NCBI RefSeq assembly: GCF_003051055.1
Contig: NZ_QAON01000001.1
Location: 1 to 64,000 of the forward strand
Length of the DNA stretch: 64,000 nucleotides
Source of the DNA: Agitococcus lubricus
GTDB lineage: Bacteria > Pseudomonadota > Gammaproteobacteria > Pseudomonadales > Moraxellaceae
Reading direction: 5' to 3'
Every line of letters starts with the position of its first letter. The stretch's first letter is position 1. The notes beneath the pieces were generated by a model. The model was given only the letters and a program-made list of their open reading frames with translations, made no database searches and had not been told where the DNA came from. Both the position numbers and the translations under genes were made by a program. Below are positions 34,503-46,214 of this stretch, one piece after another.

Positions 34503-37500
34503 TCAACTCCAATTTGCAGCAAACACGCTGGCCAACTGTGTTTGTTGTGTGGTACTGAGCGTCGTTTGACCCAGTGCAGGCGCTTTCATTGTCGCCATCA
34601 CACTCACTAAGGCCTCAACCTCACTCGCTAACAAGACTTTATTCCCAGCCGCCACTCTAAACTCTTCTACTTGATACGCTGTCCCTTTATACCAGTCTTC
34701 AACAATCACTTTGTCGGTCGTACCAATCACACTCACCACTAAATCATCACCTATATGCTTAAACCATAGCTGGTCGTAGCTGACGCCACTTTGCCATAAG
34801 GCATAATCCAGTTGCCCCACACTGCTGTCGTTTTCTTGGATGAGGTCGCTACCGTCTCCGCGTGCAAAGATATAGCCTTCACTCCCTTGCCCCCCAATCA
34901 AAGTGTCATTCCCTTTACCGCCCGTTAATAGGTTATTACCTGAATTACCTGTGAGTATATTAGCAAGACTATTCCCTATTGCTTGCGTTGACGCTACTCC
35001 TGTTAAGACGAGCTGTTCTATATTGTCAGATAACACATAACTTACACTTGCGAGCACGCTGTCTGTGCCTTCGCTACGCAACTCAACAATTTCATCTAGG
35101 CTATTATCGACAAGATAGTTGTCATTACCTTCACCGCCTTGGGCAATGTCTACGCCTTCACCACCGTCTAGCCAGTCATTTCCTGTACCGCCAATCAAGA
35201 TATCTTTCCCTAATCCACCCGCCAAACTGTCATCTCCTGCTTCACCGTTGAGTATGTTGGCTCCGTTATTACCTGTTAAAGTATTGGATAAACTATTGCC
35301 CGTTCCGTGAATCGATTTATCCCCCAATAAGCGCAAATCTTCAACAAAACCTATCAAGTTATAACTCAAGCTCGACTCAACCGTATCTACCCCATGCCCA
35401 CTCAACTCAACTACCACATCCCCCGCATGATCCACGCGATACACATCATTCCCTATCCCTCCCACCAACGTATCTGCACCTAAGCCACCATCCAACACAT
35501 TATCTCCACTATTCCCTTCTAGGTAATTATCTAAACTATTCCCTACGCCCTCTATAGACGCGGTGCCCGTTAACAACAAACGCTCCAGCGATAACCCTAA
35601 ACGATAACTCACACTCGCCTGTACGGTGTCTACCCCTTCACCACTCAACTCCGTCACGACCTCAGCCGTTTCATCAACCAGATATATATCGTCTCCTATT
35701 CCACCTACTAAGGTGTCTACGCCTAAGCCTCCATCCAGTACGTTATGTTGACTATTGCCCCTGATGATGTTCGCTAAACTATTCCCTGTCCCATTTAAGG
35801 CGCTTTCTCCTACTAAGCTCAGATTCTCTAAATGATGCCCCAAACGGTAGTTAATCGATGCCCTGACCGTGTCTGTGCCTTCCCCTTGCTTTTCAGTCAG
35901 GATATCGCTCAGACTGTCGACAACGTAGGTGTCATCCCCAAGCCCCCCCACTAAACTGTCTGCACCCAGACCACCGTCTAAGAGATTATTATTGCTATTC
36001 CCTCTCAGTAGGTTGTTCCCTTCGTTGCCTGTCCCATTTAAGGCGCTTTCTAATAAGAATAACTGTTCAATATGCGACGATAAGCTATAACTCACACTGG
36101 CTTCTACGCGATCCAGACCTTCACCCGCTGCCTCTATCACGACATCATATTGACTGCTAACTTGGTATACATCGTTCCCTGCTCCGCCTATCAAGGTGTC
36201 TATCCCACCCGCTCCATCTAATTGGTTGCTCGCATTATTACCCCATATCTTATTCCCTAAGTTATTGCCTGTTCCTCGGAGCGCTGTTCCTAATAACACT
36301 AAATTCTCGACATACCCTGTCAATTCATAGTTTAACGTCGTCTCAATCGTGTCTATGCCGCCACCCAACACTTCCACTACACTGTCTTCTAGGTTGTCAA
36401 CAATATAGGTGTCATCCCCTTGCTTCCCTATCAGAATGTCCGCCCCTTTGCCTCCATTGAGCCTGTTGTCTAGCGCGTTCCCAACTAAGGTATTGTCTAA
36501 ACTGTTCCCTGTCCCTTGTCGTGCCGTGCCGATCAGGCTTAGTTTCTCAACATGACCCACTAAAACATAATCACTGCTCGAGAACACGCTGTCTGTGCCT
36601 TGATTCAGCGTTTCTACAATTACATCACTCGCATCGTCTACATAATAAATATCGTCACCTAAGCCCCCTACTAAGGTATCGACTCCCCCTAAACCATCCA
36701 GTGTATTGTGACCTTCTGTCCCTGTAATCCGATTAGAGAGTGCGTTTCCTACCCCTTTGACTGCCCCGTCGATCAGTGTTAAATGTTCCACGTGCGCTGA
36801 TAGGCTGTAGCTGACTTCGGCGGTGACACTGTCTATCCCTTCGTCATTTTCTTCTCTAATGATGTCATTCGTTTGGTTGATTTTATAATGGTCATTACCT
36901 AAACCACCAATCAAGGTGTCTGCACCTTTCCCGCCATCTAAAATATCTTGACCTCCACCCCCTTCTAGTTGATTGTTTAGGGTGTTACCTATCAAAATAT
37001 TATTGTGCTCATTCCCTTGACCAATTATCGCTAACTCGCCACTTAATACCAACTGTTCTATAACGCCGCTTAGTCGGTAATTTACTAAGGCCTTAACGGT
37101 GTCTATACCCTGACCTTGCCCTTCTATAATGACATCGTCCATACTATCCACAATATAGTAATCATCACCTAATCCACCTACTAGGGTATCTTTCCCTCCT
37201 CCCCCTATCAGCGTGTCGTTACCTGCACCTGCACTTAGTCGATTCCTAGCACTATTGCCTGTCAACACATTATTAAGGCTATTTCCTTGACCGTGTATAG
37301 CGCTTTGCCCTAATAAGATGAGATTTTCTACGTCGTTGACTAAGGTATAGCTGATTGTAGAGCGAACCGTGTCTATATCATTGACAAGGCTCAAGAGGTT
37401 GGTGCTATTACGCAGTGTCGTACTATTTTCTTCTTGAACGATGTCACCGACTTGGTTAACTTCGTAGACATCATTACCTACGCCACCTATTAAGGTATCA

Positions 37501-40500
37501 TTGCCTGCGCCACCCACTAAGGTATCGTCACCAATACTGCCAATGAGTAAATTGCGATGAGCATTACCAACAATACGATTATCTAAAGTATTCCCTGTAC
37601 CATTGATTTGTGCTGTACCTGTTAACGTGAGATTTTCGATATAACTTCCAATCGTATAACTTATGCTTGATTGAATGGTCTCAATACCACCCGCATCTCT
37701 GACTTCAAAGGATATATTTTTGACAAAAATACCATTTTCAGAATCGATACGACTGCCACTATTTTTGAAGACAACTCTAGAGCCATCTTTAGATAATACG
37801 GGGGCATCTGTTAACAGGGAGTAACTGGTATTCGTACTGTTATCAAATTGCGTCCCATCAGAATTGGTATTTACCTGAACAACAACTCCCGTACGCCAAT
37901 CTTTGACAAAGAAATCTATAAGACCATCGGTATCTCCTTCTACCAAATTATTTAATGTACTACTGAAAAGAACTTTACTGCCATCACCAGAAATAACTGC
38001 ATCCCCACTTATTCCATTTGCCACCGTATATCCATTGTCGCTAATAAGTGTTATTTCTCCTGACATATTATTACGCAGAAAAACATCTAATCTTGCATGT
38101 GTATCATCTGTATATTGTTCAAATACAGAAAACTGGCCATCTTGAGACGTTTTAGCTGAATATCTGGGTACTCCTCCATCACCAAAACGGTTAGGAATAA
38201 TGACACCCGTCTCTAAATTTTTTGCAAAGGAGTTCAAGCCACTTGGGGGGATATATCCTACAGGAGGATTTGTGAGTAAATTTGTCGCATAACTATAAAA
38301 GCCCAAGAATGATTCATTAATAAAAAATGGGGCAAAGCTCATCCCATTACCTTGTCTATCAGGGCCCTGTAAACCCCCTATAGCACTGATTAAACGTACT
38401 TCACCAGAAGTCAAATCTTTTAGATACACATCAAAATTGTTATTATTGTCCCAGTAATTACCCTGTAAATCACTGGTACCTGTGGTAAATGCGACTTTTG
38501 TGCCATCACTAGAAATCGTGACTTCATTTCTACTTGCAAGAGATGGCTCTCCACCATGCCATGCCAAATCTACTCTAATCAGATTTTCTGCCACTCTGAC
38601 TCTTTCACTCACTATATCTTGGCTATTATCAACGATAAAAACATCATCCCCCTCGCCACCTATCAACGTATCTGCACCCGCACCTCCATTTAAGGTATCG
38701 TTACCTGCACCGCCGTCTAAGAGGTTATTGTCACGATTCCCCTTAAGCACATTAGCAACATGATTACCTGTTAAACTCGCCGTACCTGCACTCTCTGACA
38801 AACTGGCATTTTCAATGTGTTGCCCCAATGTATGACTATGACCTGCAATAACCGTATCATTACCGCCGTTAGCCTCTTCAATAATGACATCATTGACACC
38901 ATCAATAATAAAGGTGTCATTACCCGTACCTCCTATTAGCGTGTCCTCAGCAGAACCCCCTGTTAGTGTGTCATCTCCTTCTTGACCATTGAGCACTTGA
39001 CGCCCTAAACCACCGACTAATACCTCAGCAATACTGGAGCCTTGTTTTATAACGGGCGGCGTGGCTGGGTTGGTTGCATAAAAATCACCAACTCCCAAGC
39101 TGCTAGCACTCGGTTGCGCATTGATGTCTTGAACCAGATACGTCCCTTCTTCGGTGCCATCCGTTGTCCATAACTCTTCACCATGCACACCGTCATTTAG
39201 CGTAAAGTATATTTTGCCATTAGACTGAAAAGCATTCGTTAATGAGACCGAAATATGAGAGAACTGCGGGTTAATGGCAATATCTTTGAATAAGTACGTA
39301 CCCGCTTTTGTACCATCTGTCATCCATAACTCAGTGCCAGATACCCCATCATTGGCAACAAATAACACCCTGCCATCTGCTAAGAGCAGATAGTTAGTAT
39401 GACTCCCGATGGATGAATACTCTTGTAGTTGTATTGTCCCTGCAACTGTACCATCGGACGACCATAGGCTATTCTTTCCATCCATTACGACTCTAAATAA
39501 CGCTTTATTAGCGGTAGTCACCATGTAAGTTATGAACACATCACCCGTGGACATTAAGCGAAAGTCCGCTACTATTTTTGTACCTTGCACTGTGCCATCA
39601 CTGACCCATAGGGCAGAATTTTTGGGTGCAGGATATCCTGACGAATACTTAGCATACTCTCCATCGTGAGCAGTAAACACCACAGTGTTTTCATTAATCC
39701 AAGTCAAATTACGAATATCTGCTCCGTTATTCACGGTGACGTACTTGTTGAGGTCATAGTTAAATACGCTACTCGTCGTTTGATTGATATCTTTGACTAA
39801 ATAGGTACCTTGTGCTGTCCCATTGGTGACCCACAACTCTTGGCCTAAACCGTTATTGGCGGTAAAAAATAGCTTACCTTGTTGCGGCTGTAGCCGAATA
39901 TCGATATTGGCAGATTCACGATATTGGCTATTCTTAATTTCTTTTAGTAACACGGTGCCGCTGGCCGAACCATCCGTTACCCACAGGCCTTCTGCATTAT
40001 TAGAGAAAGCCGAAAATGCAATTTTGCCATTTCCTAAATTTCGGAAGCGGAAGCTGTCAATATTTTGAATAGATAAGCCTGTTTTAAGTGCCTGTGTGCC
40101 CGATGCTGTGCCATCTGTGACCCACAAAGCATTAGCACTGACTAATAATGTTTTATTAGTAAACTGGAGGGTATCCCATGATAATGGCGAGGAAAAACTG
40201 GGTGTATTGGTAGCAATTTTTTGTGTACCTGCTGTTGTGCCATCAGTCACCCATAAATCATTGTTTATTTTGAGTAATAATTTACCTGAGGCTAATACGG
40301 TGTAAGACAAGTAAGATGTAATAGCAAAGTCTGTTAACTGTATGGTTCCTTGCGTAGTACCGTTGGTGGCGTATAAGTCACCATCCGCATAAAAAACAGC
40401 TTTTTGTGGATTAATGGACAATAATCTTTCAATACCTGACGGCGTCTCTGACCCGTTAATATCTTTTAATAAAGAAGCTAGTTTGGTTTGCGTGTTTAAG

Positions 40501-43500
40501 ACCCATAATTCTTCATTTGTTGAACCCTCTTCCTTTGCTCTAAAAAGCCATTGTCCATTAACTAATACGCCGTCTAACTGACCTTCTAAGGCTTTACCGT
40601 TGGCAGTCGCTAGCGCGTATGTGCCGTTGGTGCTGGCATCTGTTAACCAGACTTTATTATTTGCATGAAATAACGCTAACTGCTCGTTTACTTTATAGAG
40701 CCGATTAGAACCCAAACCGCTCTGGCCACCAGCCACTACATCCTTAACCAACAAAACCTCGCCTGTTTGTGTGTTTAATGACCATAATTCACGACCATGT
40801 AAACCATCATTAGCGTTAAATAGTAAGCGGTTTTGACTGGCTAAAAATATTGACCCATTATTATTCAACCTGATAGCAGCACTGCCAGTATCCTGATTAA
40901 TTTCGACTAATTGGCCTGTCACGCCTGTTTTATAATCATAATACCAAAGTTCCATACCACTAGTGGTGGTAGTTCCCTTAAAGATAACCTTATCCTCGGT
41001 CACCTCAGAAATTTCAGTCATGTAATTAGGCACTTGGGTGAGACGCTGCGTGCCTAAGTCGGTGCCATCGGTCACCCATAACTCACTTTGGCCATATTCA
41101 AGTCCTGGCAACATCACCAAAAAACGGCCATTGGGCAAGGCCTTTACATGCTCTTTACCCACATAATAAGATTCCTGCTCATAATACGGCTGTGAATCAC
41201 CGCTGGCTAATTTTATAGTGCCTTCGTTTGTGCCGTCCGTTACCCATAATTGAGATTCCCAATACACTCCATCTTCTTTGTGGACAACAGTTGGCTTGAC
41301 TATTAACACCCGTTGGTCATCTAACAACGACACATTGAAAAAGTTAATACCATCCGTTGTTAATACGCTAGGCAACTCTAAATTATGTGTTCCTTGTACC
41401 GTCCCATCTGTAATTAAAATATGGCCAGATATATCAAGAATTAACTCGCGGTCACCTGCTTTAATTTGATAATAATACGCCTGTGCTATAGCTAACTCTT
41501 TAAGCAATACTGTACCTACAGTCGTACCGTCTGTACTCCAAACACGAGATAAGCCATCTTGATGGCCTGTCGTTACAAAAATGGCTTTACCTGCTGAAAC
41601 CAGCGTCGGATAGAATGCAACACCCGAAGTCACATCATGTAAAATCTTTGTACCTGCGGCTGTGCCATCCGTCACCCAAATATCGTTACCACTAAGGAAG
41701 ATTGCCTTATCTGTCTTGAGGGTTAATAAAAAAGTCGTATCTTTATTAGCGAATAAAAGCTCAGAATTACCTAGTGCCCACAAATTCATTTTGTTGGTTT
41801 GTATTTCGTTAGGTGCAGAACTGACATGTGTATGGAATATAACATTATCCCCCACACGTTTTAAGCCAATACCACCTGTATAATAAACATTAAAATCATA
41901 ATCATAATCTTCATCAATGACTGGATTGACATTAGCAAGATGCTTTGTTCCTAGAGATGTGCCGTCTGTAGACCAAATACCATATTCACCATTCACCACC
42001 GCAGTAAAATAGAGTGTCCCATTGTGCTCTAAAAACTCAGGACTAAGGCTTAAATGATAGAGAAACTTACCGTCATCGTTCTTAACCTCTAAGTTAGTCT
42101 TAAATTGGTTATTGCTGAGTTGATAGGTTCCTGCTTGCGAGCCATCCGAAATCCATAATTTATTATTCACGTCCGAAAAAACAATTTCTCCCGACGACAA
42201 ATGATAGACAAACTGACCATTGATACCGTGTCCATTAGGATTCACTTCTTTTAGTAATCTCGTATTGACGGCGGTACCATCTGTTGTCCATAACTCTCTG
42301 CCACGCACACCATCATCCGCAAAAAACAAATAGGTTGGTCGTTGAATCGTGGTTTCTATATCGGTGGTGCCATGCACAGTAATATTGAGTGTGGCTTGTG
42401 ATTTTGCCCCGTGAATATCTGAAATAATATAAGTAAAACGGTCGATTGCTTGTTCGCCAGTTGCTAAGGCATTAGTATCTATATCGTCATTATTTAAGGT
42501 ATAAGTAAAACTACCATCGGCATTTAACACCACACTGCCGTACGTTCCCAAAATAGATGAACCTAAACGGCCACCTGCAATCGCCACCACTTTAATGCTA
42601 TCGCCTAACGTACTGTTTGCATCGCTGTCGTTTACAAGCACATTCCCTGTCACAAGCGCCTCTGCACTTTGTGTGGATGAAGACTCCATAATCGTCGCTT
42701 CATCTTGTTGCGCAGTCGGCTTAAGGTTGATGGCTTCTTCGATAGCCATTTCTTGTTGATTAAAACGAATACGCTCAATCCCTGATAGCGTATCTATGCC
42801 ATGACTGCCTTTTATCAGTAATTGCCCGAAGTTATCTGGGTTAATGGCATAATCTTGCCACGCCCCGCTATACACAACGGTGTCGTTGCCATCGCCTCCG
42901 TCAATGGTATTATTGCCTTCGCCACCCAATAAGGTATCATCGCCCTGACCACCGACTAACCCATCATTTCCTAATCCGCCTACTAAACTGTCTGCACCTT
43001 CACCACCATTTAGCTTATCGTCGCCCTCACCTCCGTCTAACCAATCATTGCCTACCCCCCCCACTAAACTGTCTGCACCTTCACTACCCAATAAACTATC
43101 GTTACCTTCACCACCCGTTAAGGTATCCGCACCTGCCAAACCGTTTAAGGTATTATCCCCGCTGTTACCTTGAAGATTGTTTGCTTTGCTGTTTCCAGTG
43201 CCATCTATATTGTTATTCCCTTCTAAAATCAGATGTGTAGATGTCTCTAATAGTGTGTAACTCTCATTGGTCACCACTGTGTCTATTACTGCCTGATTAT
43301 TGGCATTAAAACGCTGGGCAAAAATTTCTGTGTTACCTGTTTCTGGTGTAAAAGAATGCCATGTCACCAAATAGCCACCATCGGCTAATGCGGTAACTGC
43401 AGGTTTTTGTTGATAGTTATCTGTCGTTGCATTTAAGCGCATTTCACCTGTGAGTGCTGTCCCTGTACTACTATAGCGACGACCATAAATGCCGTCTCCA

Positions 43501-44423
43501 GAGCCATCTTGGTTTTCTGATTGCCAAACGACCAAAAAGCTACCATCGGCCAACGCTGCTATTTGAGGATTTATCTGATTAAAATTTATGGTCGTGTTAA
43601 TTCTAAACTCACCACTGAGGGCGGTGCCTGCACTGTTATAACGACGGCCATAAATACCATAACCTGAGCCGTCTTGGTTTTTTGACTGCCAAACAACCAC
43701 AAAGTTATCATTATTTAATACAGTAATCGCATAATTGGATTGGTCATCTATCGTTGTGGTATTCACACGGAATACATTACCTGCTTTATTACCACTTGCA
43801 TCGTAACGTTGGCCGTATATACCACCAATCCCTGTCATTTGTGGGTCATTTTGGTCATAATGCGCCCATAAAACCACTAAAGCACCTGAGCTTAACTCAC
43901 TAACTTTAGGTTGAGAAAAATTAACGTCATAATATAGTCTCAGCGGATCAATAGTAATTGGCGTATAGGGTTTTATAATGTATAGTGGGTCTGAAATTTT
44001 CGTTTTACCTAAATACAAGACTATATCTAAACTTTCATTAAACTCTATAGTCGCTTTCAATAAGGAGTTATCGCTAGATGCTGTATATATACTACTGCCT
44101 AAGTTTCCTGTCGCAAAAAAAGTAGTATTAATCAACATGGCATTATTATTATATTGTTTAACATCCCAGTGAGTTTGTGATATTGACTGGACAAGAAAGC
44201 CCCCATCATTTAATGCAACAACAGAAGCATAACTTCCTCCATAATCTGATGCTACAAACTCATCTCCCTTTTTATTGCCTTGTACATCGTAACGTTGCGC
44301 CAAAACTAGCCCTTCAGAAACCCACGCCACGACAAAGCTACCATCTTTTAATAAAGCAATTGCTGGTGATGTTTGATTCCCGTGAGTTGTTGTATTCACA
44401 CGGAACTCTGTGACTGCGGCCAT
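34503..44423 (-). CDS. Giant RTX-type secreted protein (3306 residues)
   Basis: No signal peptide is present; GGAGAG precedes the ATG. Order of parts: residues 1-390, repeated strands of the type [25 protein letters not shown]; about 395-530, a first block of GGxGxDxLxGG calcium-binding nonapeptides; about 565-690, a VCBS/cadherin-like domain; about 695-1790, roughly twenty [12 protein letters not shown] repeats; about 1790-1940, more RTX; about 1940-2240, a TolB-like beta-propeller stretch ([33 protein letters not shown]); about 2240-3170, a long series of roughly 95-residue RTX units; then a haemolysin-type C-terminal region and the unprocessed type I secretion signal. It would be exported by a type I system, fold with calcium and act as a surface adhesin or S-layer-like protein. 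No T1SS genes are in the window. A LuxR-family gene lies upstream. Confidence 0.88.
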   Translation of the reverse strand: MAAVTEFRVNTTTHGNQTSPAIALLKDGSFVVAWVSEGLVLAQRYDVQGNKKGDEFVASDYGGSYASVVALNDGGFLVQSISQTHWDVKQYNNNAMLINTTFFATGNLGSSIYTASSDNSLLKATIEFNESLDIVLYLGKTKISDPLYIIKPYTPITIDPLRLYYDVNFSQPKVSELSSGALVVLWAHYDQNDPQMTGIGGIYGQRYDASGNKAGNVFRVNTTTIDDQSNYAITVLNNDNFVVVWQSKNQDGSGYGIYGRRYNSAGTALSGEFRINTTINFNQINPQIAALADGSFLVVWQSENQDGSGDGIYGRRYSSTGTALTGEMRLNATTDNYQQKPAVTALADGGYLVTWHSFTPETGNTEIFAQRFNANNQAVIDTVVTNESYTLLETSTHLILEGNNNIDGTGNSKANNLQGNSGDNTLNGLAGADTLTGGEGNDSLLGSEGADSLVGGVGNDWLDGGEGDDKLNGGEGADSLVGGLGNDGLVGGQGDDTLLGGEGNNTIDGGDGNDTVVYSGAWQDYAINPDNFGQLLIKGSHGIDTLSGIERIRFNQQEMAIEEAINLKPTAQQDEATIMESSSTQSAEALVTGNVLVNDSDANSTLGDSIKVVAIAGGRLGSSILGTYGSVVLNADGSFTYTLNNDDIDTNALATGEQAIDRFTYIISDIHGAKSQATLNITVHGTTDIETTIQRPTYLFFADDGVRGRELWTTDGTAVNTRLLKEVNPNGHGINGQFVYHLSSGEIVFSDVNNKLWISDGSQAGTYQLSNNQFKTNLEVKNDDGKFLYHLSLSPEFLEHNGTLYFTAVVNGEYGIWSTDGTSLGTKHLANVNPVIDEDYDYDFNVYYTGGIGLKRVGDNVIFHTHVSSAPNEIQTNKMNLWALGNSELLFANKDTTFLLTLKTDKAIFLSGNDIWVTDGTAAGTKILHDVTSGVAFYPTLVSAGKAIFVTTGHQDGLSRVWSTDGTTVGTVLLKELAIAQAYYYQIKAGDRELILDISGHILITDGTVQGTHNLELPSVLTTDGINFFNVSLLDDQRVLIVKPTVVHKEDGVYWESQLWVTDGTNEGTIKLASGDSQPYYEQESYYVGKEHVKALPNGRFLVMLPGLEYGQSELWVTDGTDLGTQRLTQVPNYMTEISEVTEDKVIFKGTTTTSGMELWYYDYKTGVTGQLVEINQDTGSAAIRLNNNGSIFLASQNRLLFNANDGLHGRELWSLNTQTGEVLLVKDVVAGGQSGLGSNRLYKVNEQLALFHANNKVWLTDASTNGTYALATANGKALEGQLDGVLVNGQWLFRAKEEGSTNEELWVLNTQTKLASLLKDINGSETPSGIERLLSINPQKAVFYADGDLYATNGTTQGTIQLTDFAITSYLSYTVLASGKLLLKINNDLWVTDGTTAGTQKIATNTPSFSSPLSWDTLQFTNKTLLVSANALWVTDGTASGTQALKTGLSIQNIDSFRFRNLGNGKIAFSAFSNNAEGLWVTDGSASGTVLLKEIKNSQYRESANIDIRLQPQQGKLFFTANNGLGQELWVTNGTAQGTYLVKDINQTTSSVFNYDLNKYVTVNNGADIRNLTWINENTVVFTAHDGEYAKYSSGYPAPKNSALWVSDGTVQGTKIVADFRLMSTGDVFITYMVTTANKALFRVVMDGKNSLWSSDGTVAGTIQLQEYSSIGSHTNYLLLADGRVLFVANDGVSGTELWMTDGTKAGTYLFKDIAINPQFSHISVSLTNAFQSNGKIYFTLNDGVHGEELWTTDGTEEGTYLVQDINAQPSASSLGVGDFYATNPATPPVIKQGSSIAEVLVGGLGRQVLNGQEGDDTLTGGSAEDTLIGGTGNDTFIIDGVNDVIIEEANGGNDTVIAGHSHTLGQHIENASLSESAGTASLTGNHVANVLKGNRDNNLLDGGAGNDTLNGGAGADTLIGGEGDDVFIVDNSQDIVSERVRVAENLIRVDLAWHGGEPSLASRNEVTISSDGTKVAFTTGTSDLQGNYWDNNNNFDVYLKDLTSGEVRLISAIGGLQGPDRQGNGMSFAPFFINESFLGFYSYATNLLTNPPVGYIPPSGLNSFAKNLETGVIIPNRFGDGGVPRYSAKTSQDGQFSVFEQYTDDTHARLDVFLRNNMSGEITLISDNGYTVANGISGDAVISGDGSKVLFSSTLNNLVEGDTDGLIDFFVKDWRTGVVVQVNTNSDGTQFDNSTNTSYSLLTDAPVLSKDGSRVVFKNSGSRIDSENGIFVKNISFEVRDAGGIETIQSSISYTIGSYIENLTLTGTAQINGTGNTLDNRIVGNAHRNLLIGSIGDDTLVGGAGNDTLIGGVGNDVYEVNQVGDIVQEENSTTLRNSTNLLSLVNDIDTVRSTISYTLVNDVENLILLGQSAIHGQGNSLNNVLTGNSARNRLSAGAGNDTLIGGGGKDTLVGGLGDDYYIVDSMDDVIIEGQGQGIDTVKALVNYRLSGVIEQLVLSGELAIIGQGNEHNNILIGNTLNNQLEGGGGQDILDGGKGADTLIGGLGNDHYKINQTNDIIREENDEGIDSVTAEVSYSLSAHVEHLTLIDGAVKGVGNALSNRITGTEGHNTLDGLGGVDTLVGGLGDDIYYVDDASDVIVETLNQGTDSVFSSSDYVLVGHVEKLSLIGTARQGTGNSLDNTLVGNALDNRLNGGKGADILIGKQGDDTYIVDNLEDSVVEVLGGGIDTIETTLNYELTGYVENLVLLGTALRGTGNNLGNKIWGNNASNQLDGAGGIDTLIGGAGNDVYQVSSQYDVVIEAAGEGLDRVEASVSYSLSSHIEQLFLLESALNGTGNEGNNLLRGNSNNNLLDGGLGADSLVGGLGDDTYVVDSLSDILTEKQGEGTDTVRASINYRLGHHLENLSLVGESALNGTGNSLANIIRGNSQHNVLDGGLGVDTLVGGIGDDIYLVDETAEVVTELSGEGVDTVQASVSYRLGLSLERLLLTGTASIEGVGNSLDNYLEGNSGDNVLDGGLGADTLVGGIGNDVYRVDHAGDVVVELSGHGVDTVESSLSYNLIGFVEDLRLLGDKSIHGTGNSLSNTLTGNNGANILNGEAGDDSLAGGLGKDILIGGTGNDWLDGGEGVDIAQGGEGNDNYLVDNSLDEIVELRSEGTDSVLASVSYVLSDNIEQLVLTGVASTQAIGNSLANILTGNSGNNLLTGGKGNDTLIGGQGSEGYIFARGDGSDLIQENDSSVGQLDYALWQSGVSYDQLWFKHIGDDLVVSVIGTTDKVIVEDWYKGTAYQVEEFRVAAGNKVLLASEVEALVSVMATMKAPALGQTTLSTTQQTQLASVFAANWS
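34920..37700 (-). repeat. Array of ~95-residue RTX units in the giant protein
   Basis: Around ten tandem protein repeats of about 285 bp each carry the order GNSLxNxLxGN, LDGGxGxDTLVGGxGDDxYxVD, VVxExxxEGxDTVxASVSYxL, xExLxLxGxA. The DNA units vary in sequence and length, so this is a diverged coding array and not a satellite or CRISPR. Confidence 0.8.
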
Positions 44424-44522
44424 AATGGCTCTCCTTAATAATTTGGACGTAAGTAAAGGGACGCTACAGTAAACGGATGTTAAGTGCTATCCTCAAATGG
44501 GGGTATCATGCCGTTTTAAGTG

Positions 44523-45701
44523 TTAGCGAATATGTTCAAATTGCACGCGCAAGCTCATCAATAAACTTAAAAGCTCCGCCTGCGAATGGCATTGGGTTTT
44601 TGTAAAAATAGATTTGAGATAGGTTCTTACGGTTTCTAATGACAAATGACGGTCTGCGGCAATCGCTTCTAAGTTAGGGGTTTTGACAAAACATTGACAG
44701 ATACTGACTTCTCTTGGTGTTAACTGATAATGCGCTTGTAAAAATTGTGTTTGTAGTAAGGGCGCTTGTGTGGGGTCAGTTAAAAATAGTGCAACCGCTA
44801 CTTCATCACTGGCCAAGGCTTGCCACGGTTGTAAATGCGAAAAAGGCACTATCGTGATAAAGAGTTTTTCTGTCATGACACTGTCTGTGTGAGTCAATGC
44901 CACACAACCCGCAATAGACTCTGTGCTGAGTACCGTGTGGGGTTCACGGCACATTCTTGCCTGTTCTATACGCTGATATAGTGTGTGATGTTGACGTGCA
45001 TCGCGTGCCTGCAAGCGATAATTGTGTACACTTAATAGGGAAGAATGATGCAGTATGTTTTCGGCTGCTTGATTAGCATACACTAAACGGCCATCCCGAT
45101 TTAATAACAATACACTGGTTGTTAACACATCTAACAACTGATGCAAATGTGTATTTTCTTGTCTCACACGACTGAGTTGACGATGTATTTGTAAGGCACG
45201 TCTTAAATGAGGGGCAACACGCTCTAATAATTGTTTAACCTCTGCCGAAAACTCTCCCATGTCTTCGGGACGATGAATACCGATGGCTGTCCAACAAAAC
45301 GGGCTATGTTCTAATAACACGCCCGCTTGCATTAACATGCCCCAACGCTTCAAAAATAAGTAATATTCGCCTAACTCTTGTCGAAGATGGTCAAGAGAGC
45401 CAAATAGTTCCACATTACAACAGGCAATACCCACACCTACTTTTTCTAATGCGCCTCCAATCACACGGCGGTCAATATCTGCCCACCCCTCTTCAAAGTA
45501 CTCACGTACATTTTCGGGCGAGACATTGTGCGAAAAAACAAAGTTATAACTGGGTGTTAACGCATCCATGCCAAAAAAAGTTGCAGTTTTGGCATCTGTC
45601 ATCATCACGAGCTGTGCCATGACTTTATCCCATAAGCTGGGTTCAAGCGCGGCATCGTAAATACCTGTAATCAATTGATGCTCTTGAGCGGTCAGCAGCA
45701 T
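44523..45701 (-). CDS. LuxR-family transcriptional regulator (PAS-like sensor)
   Basis: The 392-residue regulator ends in a LuxR/FixJ helix-turn-helix (LTPREVSICQCFVKTPNLEAIAADRHLSLETVRTYLKSIFTK, about 327-368). The middle contains a PAS-like segment (LLDVLTTSVLLLNRDGRLVYANQAAENIL, about 193-221). The N-terminal 180 residues are not a receiver or an acyl-homoserine-lactone domain; they look like a GAF/PAS-like input of unknown ligand, rich in aromatics. It lies 100 bases upstream of the giant RTX gene on the same strand, which makes that gene its most likely target. Confidence 0.82.
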   Translation of the reverse strand: MLLTAQEHQLITGIYDAALEPSLWDKVMAQLVMMTDAKTATFFGMDALTPSYNFVFSHNVSPENVREYFEEGWADIDRRVIGGALEKVGVGIACCNVELFGSLDHLRQELGEYYLFLKRWGMLMQAGVLLEHSPFCWTAIGIHRPEDMGEFSAEVKQLLERVAPHLRRALQIHRQLSRVRQENTHLHQLLDVLTTSVLLLNRDGRLVYANQAAENILHHSSLLSVHNYRLQARDARQHHTLYQRIEQARMCREPHTVLSTESIAGCVALTHTDSVMTEKLFITIVPFSHLQPWQALASDEVAVALFLTDPTQAPLLQTQFLQAHYQLTPREVSICQCFVKTPNLEAIAADRHLSLETVRTYLKSIFTKTQCHSQAELLSLLMSLRVQFEHIR

Positions 45702-45840
45702 GATGATTTCCCTATTTTTAGACGATATGCTTCACTTTAGATAAGATGATGATACGGAGTCTAAAGAAAATATGGATTAAGACAGGCGTATGACGGATAA
45801 ACGGTATCTAAATACAGACATTAGACGCACCTAACAACAA

Positions 45841-46191
45841 TCAATTTTGACCTATTTTTCGCGGCAAACGTGGTGTGCGTGTTTGTGGACATAACCATAC
45901 TTTGTCGACCGTACAGGGCGGATAGACCCACGTTGACCAATTAGCGATTAACCACGCTTTATCAATGCCTTGACTCCATGTTCCTTGTGATGCTAAAGGC
46001 AATATGACTAAAGTTAATCCTGCTTTATAACCCGAGCTCACCATTAAGCCTAAGCCGTAGTCAGCTTCTCTTGGGTTAAACACTAAAAAATCAACGACCG
46101 ATTCATAAGGATAAGCCGCTGGCAATCGAAAGACACTGCCAACCGCAATCACTGGCTGTGGGTAGTCATTGAGTGTGTACCATTTAGCCAT
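45841..46191 (-). CDS. Imm45-like immunity protein (orphan)
   Basis: The ATG at 46191 has GGAGAG eight bases upstream; a GTG at 46218 would overlap the recD stop. The 116-residue product is MAKWYTLNDYPQPVIAVG, then FRLPAAYPYESVVDFLVFN, YGLGLMVSSGYKAGLTLVILP and KAWLIANWSTWVYPPCTVDKVWL. The block FRLPxxYPYES, SGYKAGL and NWxxWxYPxCxVxxV matches, by recall, the Imm45 family found beside polymorphic toxins. No toxin gene lies next to it. It follows recD by 23 bases and may be co-transcribed with recCBD. An alternative is a domesticated Imm45-fold protein with another role. Confidence 0.6.
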   Translation of the reverse strand: MAKWYTLNDYPQPVIAVGSVFRLPAAYPYESVVDFLVFNPREADYGLGLMVSSGYKAGLTLVILPLASQGTWSQGIDKAWLIANWSTWVYPPCTVDKVWLCPQTRTPRLPRKIGQN

Positions 46192-46214
46192 CAGTAGCTC
46201 TCCATTCAAGCAAA

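Noticed and set aside
34903-37700. Possible CRISPR-like or satellite array
   Set aside because: The periodic sequence is codon-aligned RTX repeats of about 285 bp in one long frame; there are no short identical repeats with unique spacers.
38482-38763. Plus-strand frames antisense to the RTX gene
   Set aside because: Proline/serine-rich shadow frames are produced by the reverse complement of the GGxGxD repeats; no start signals.
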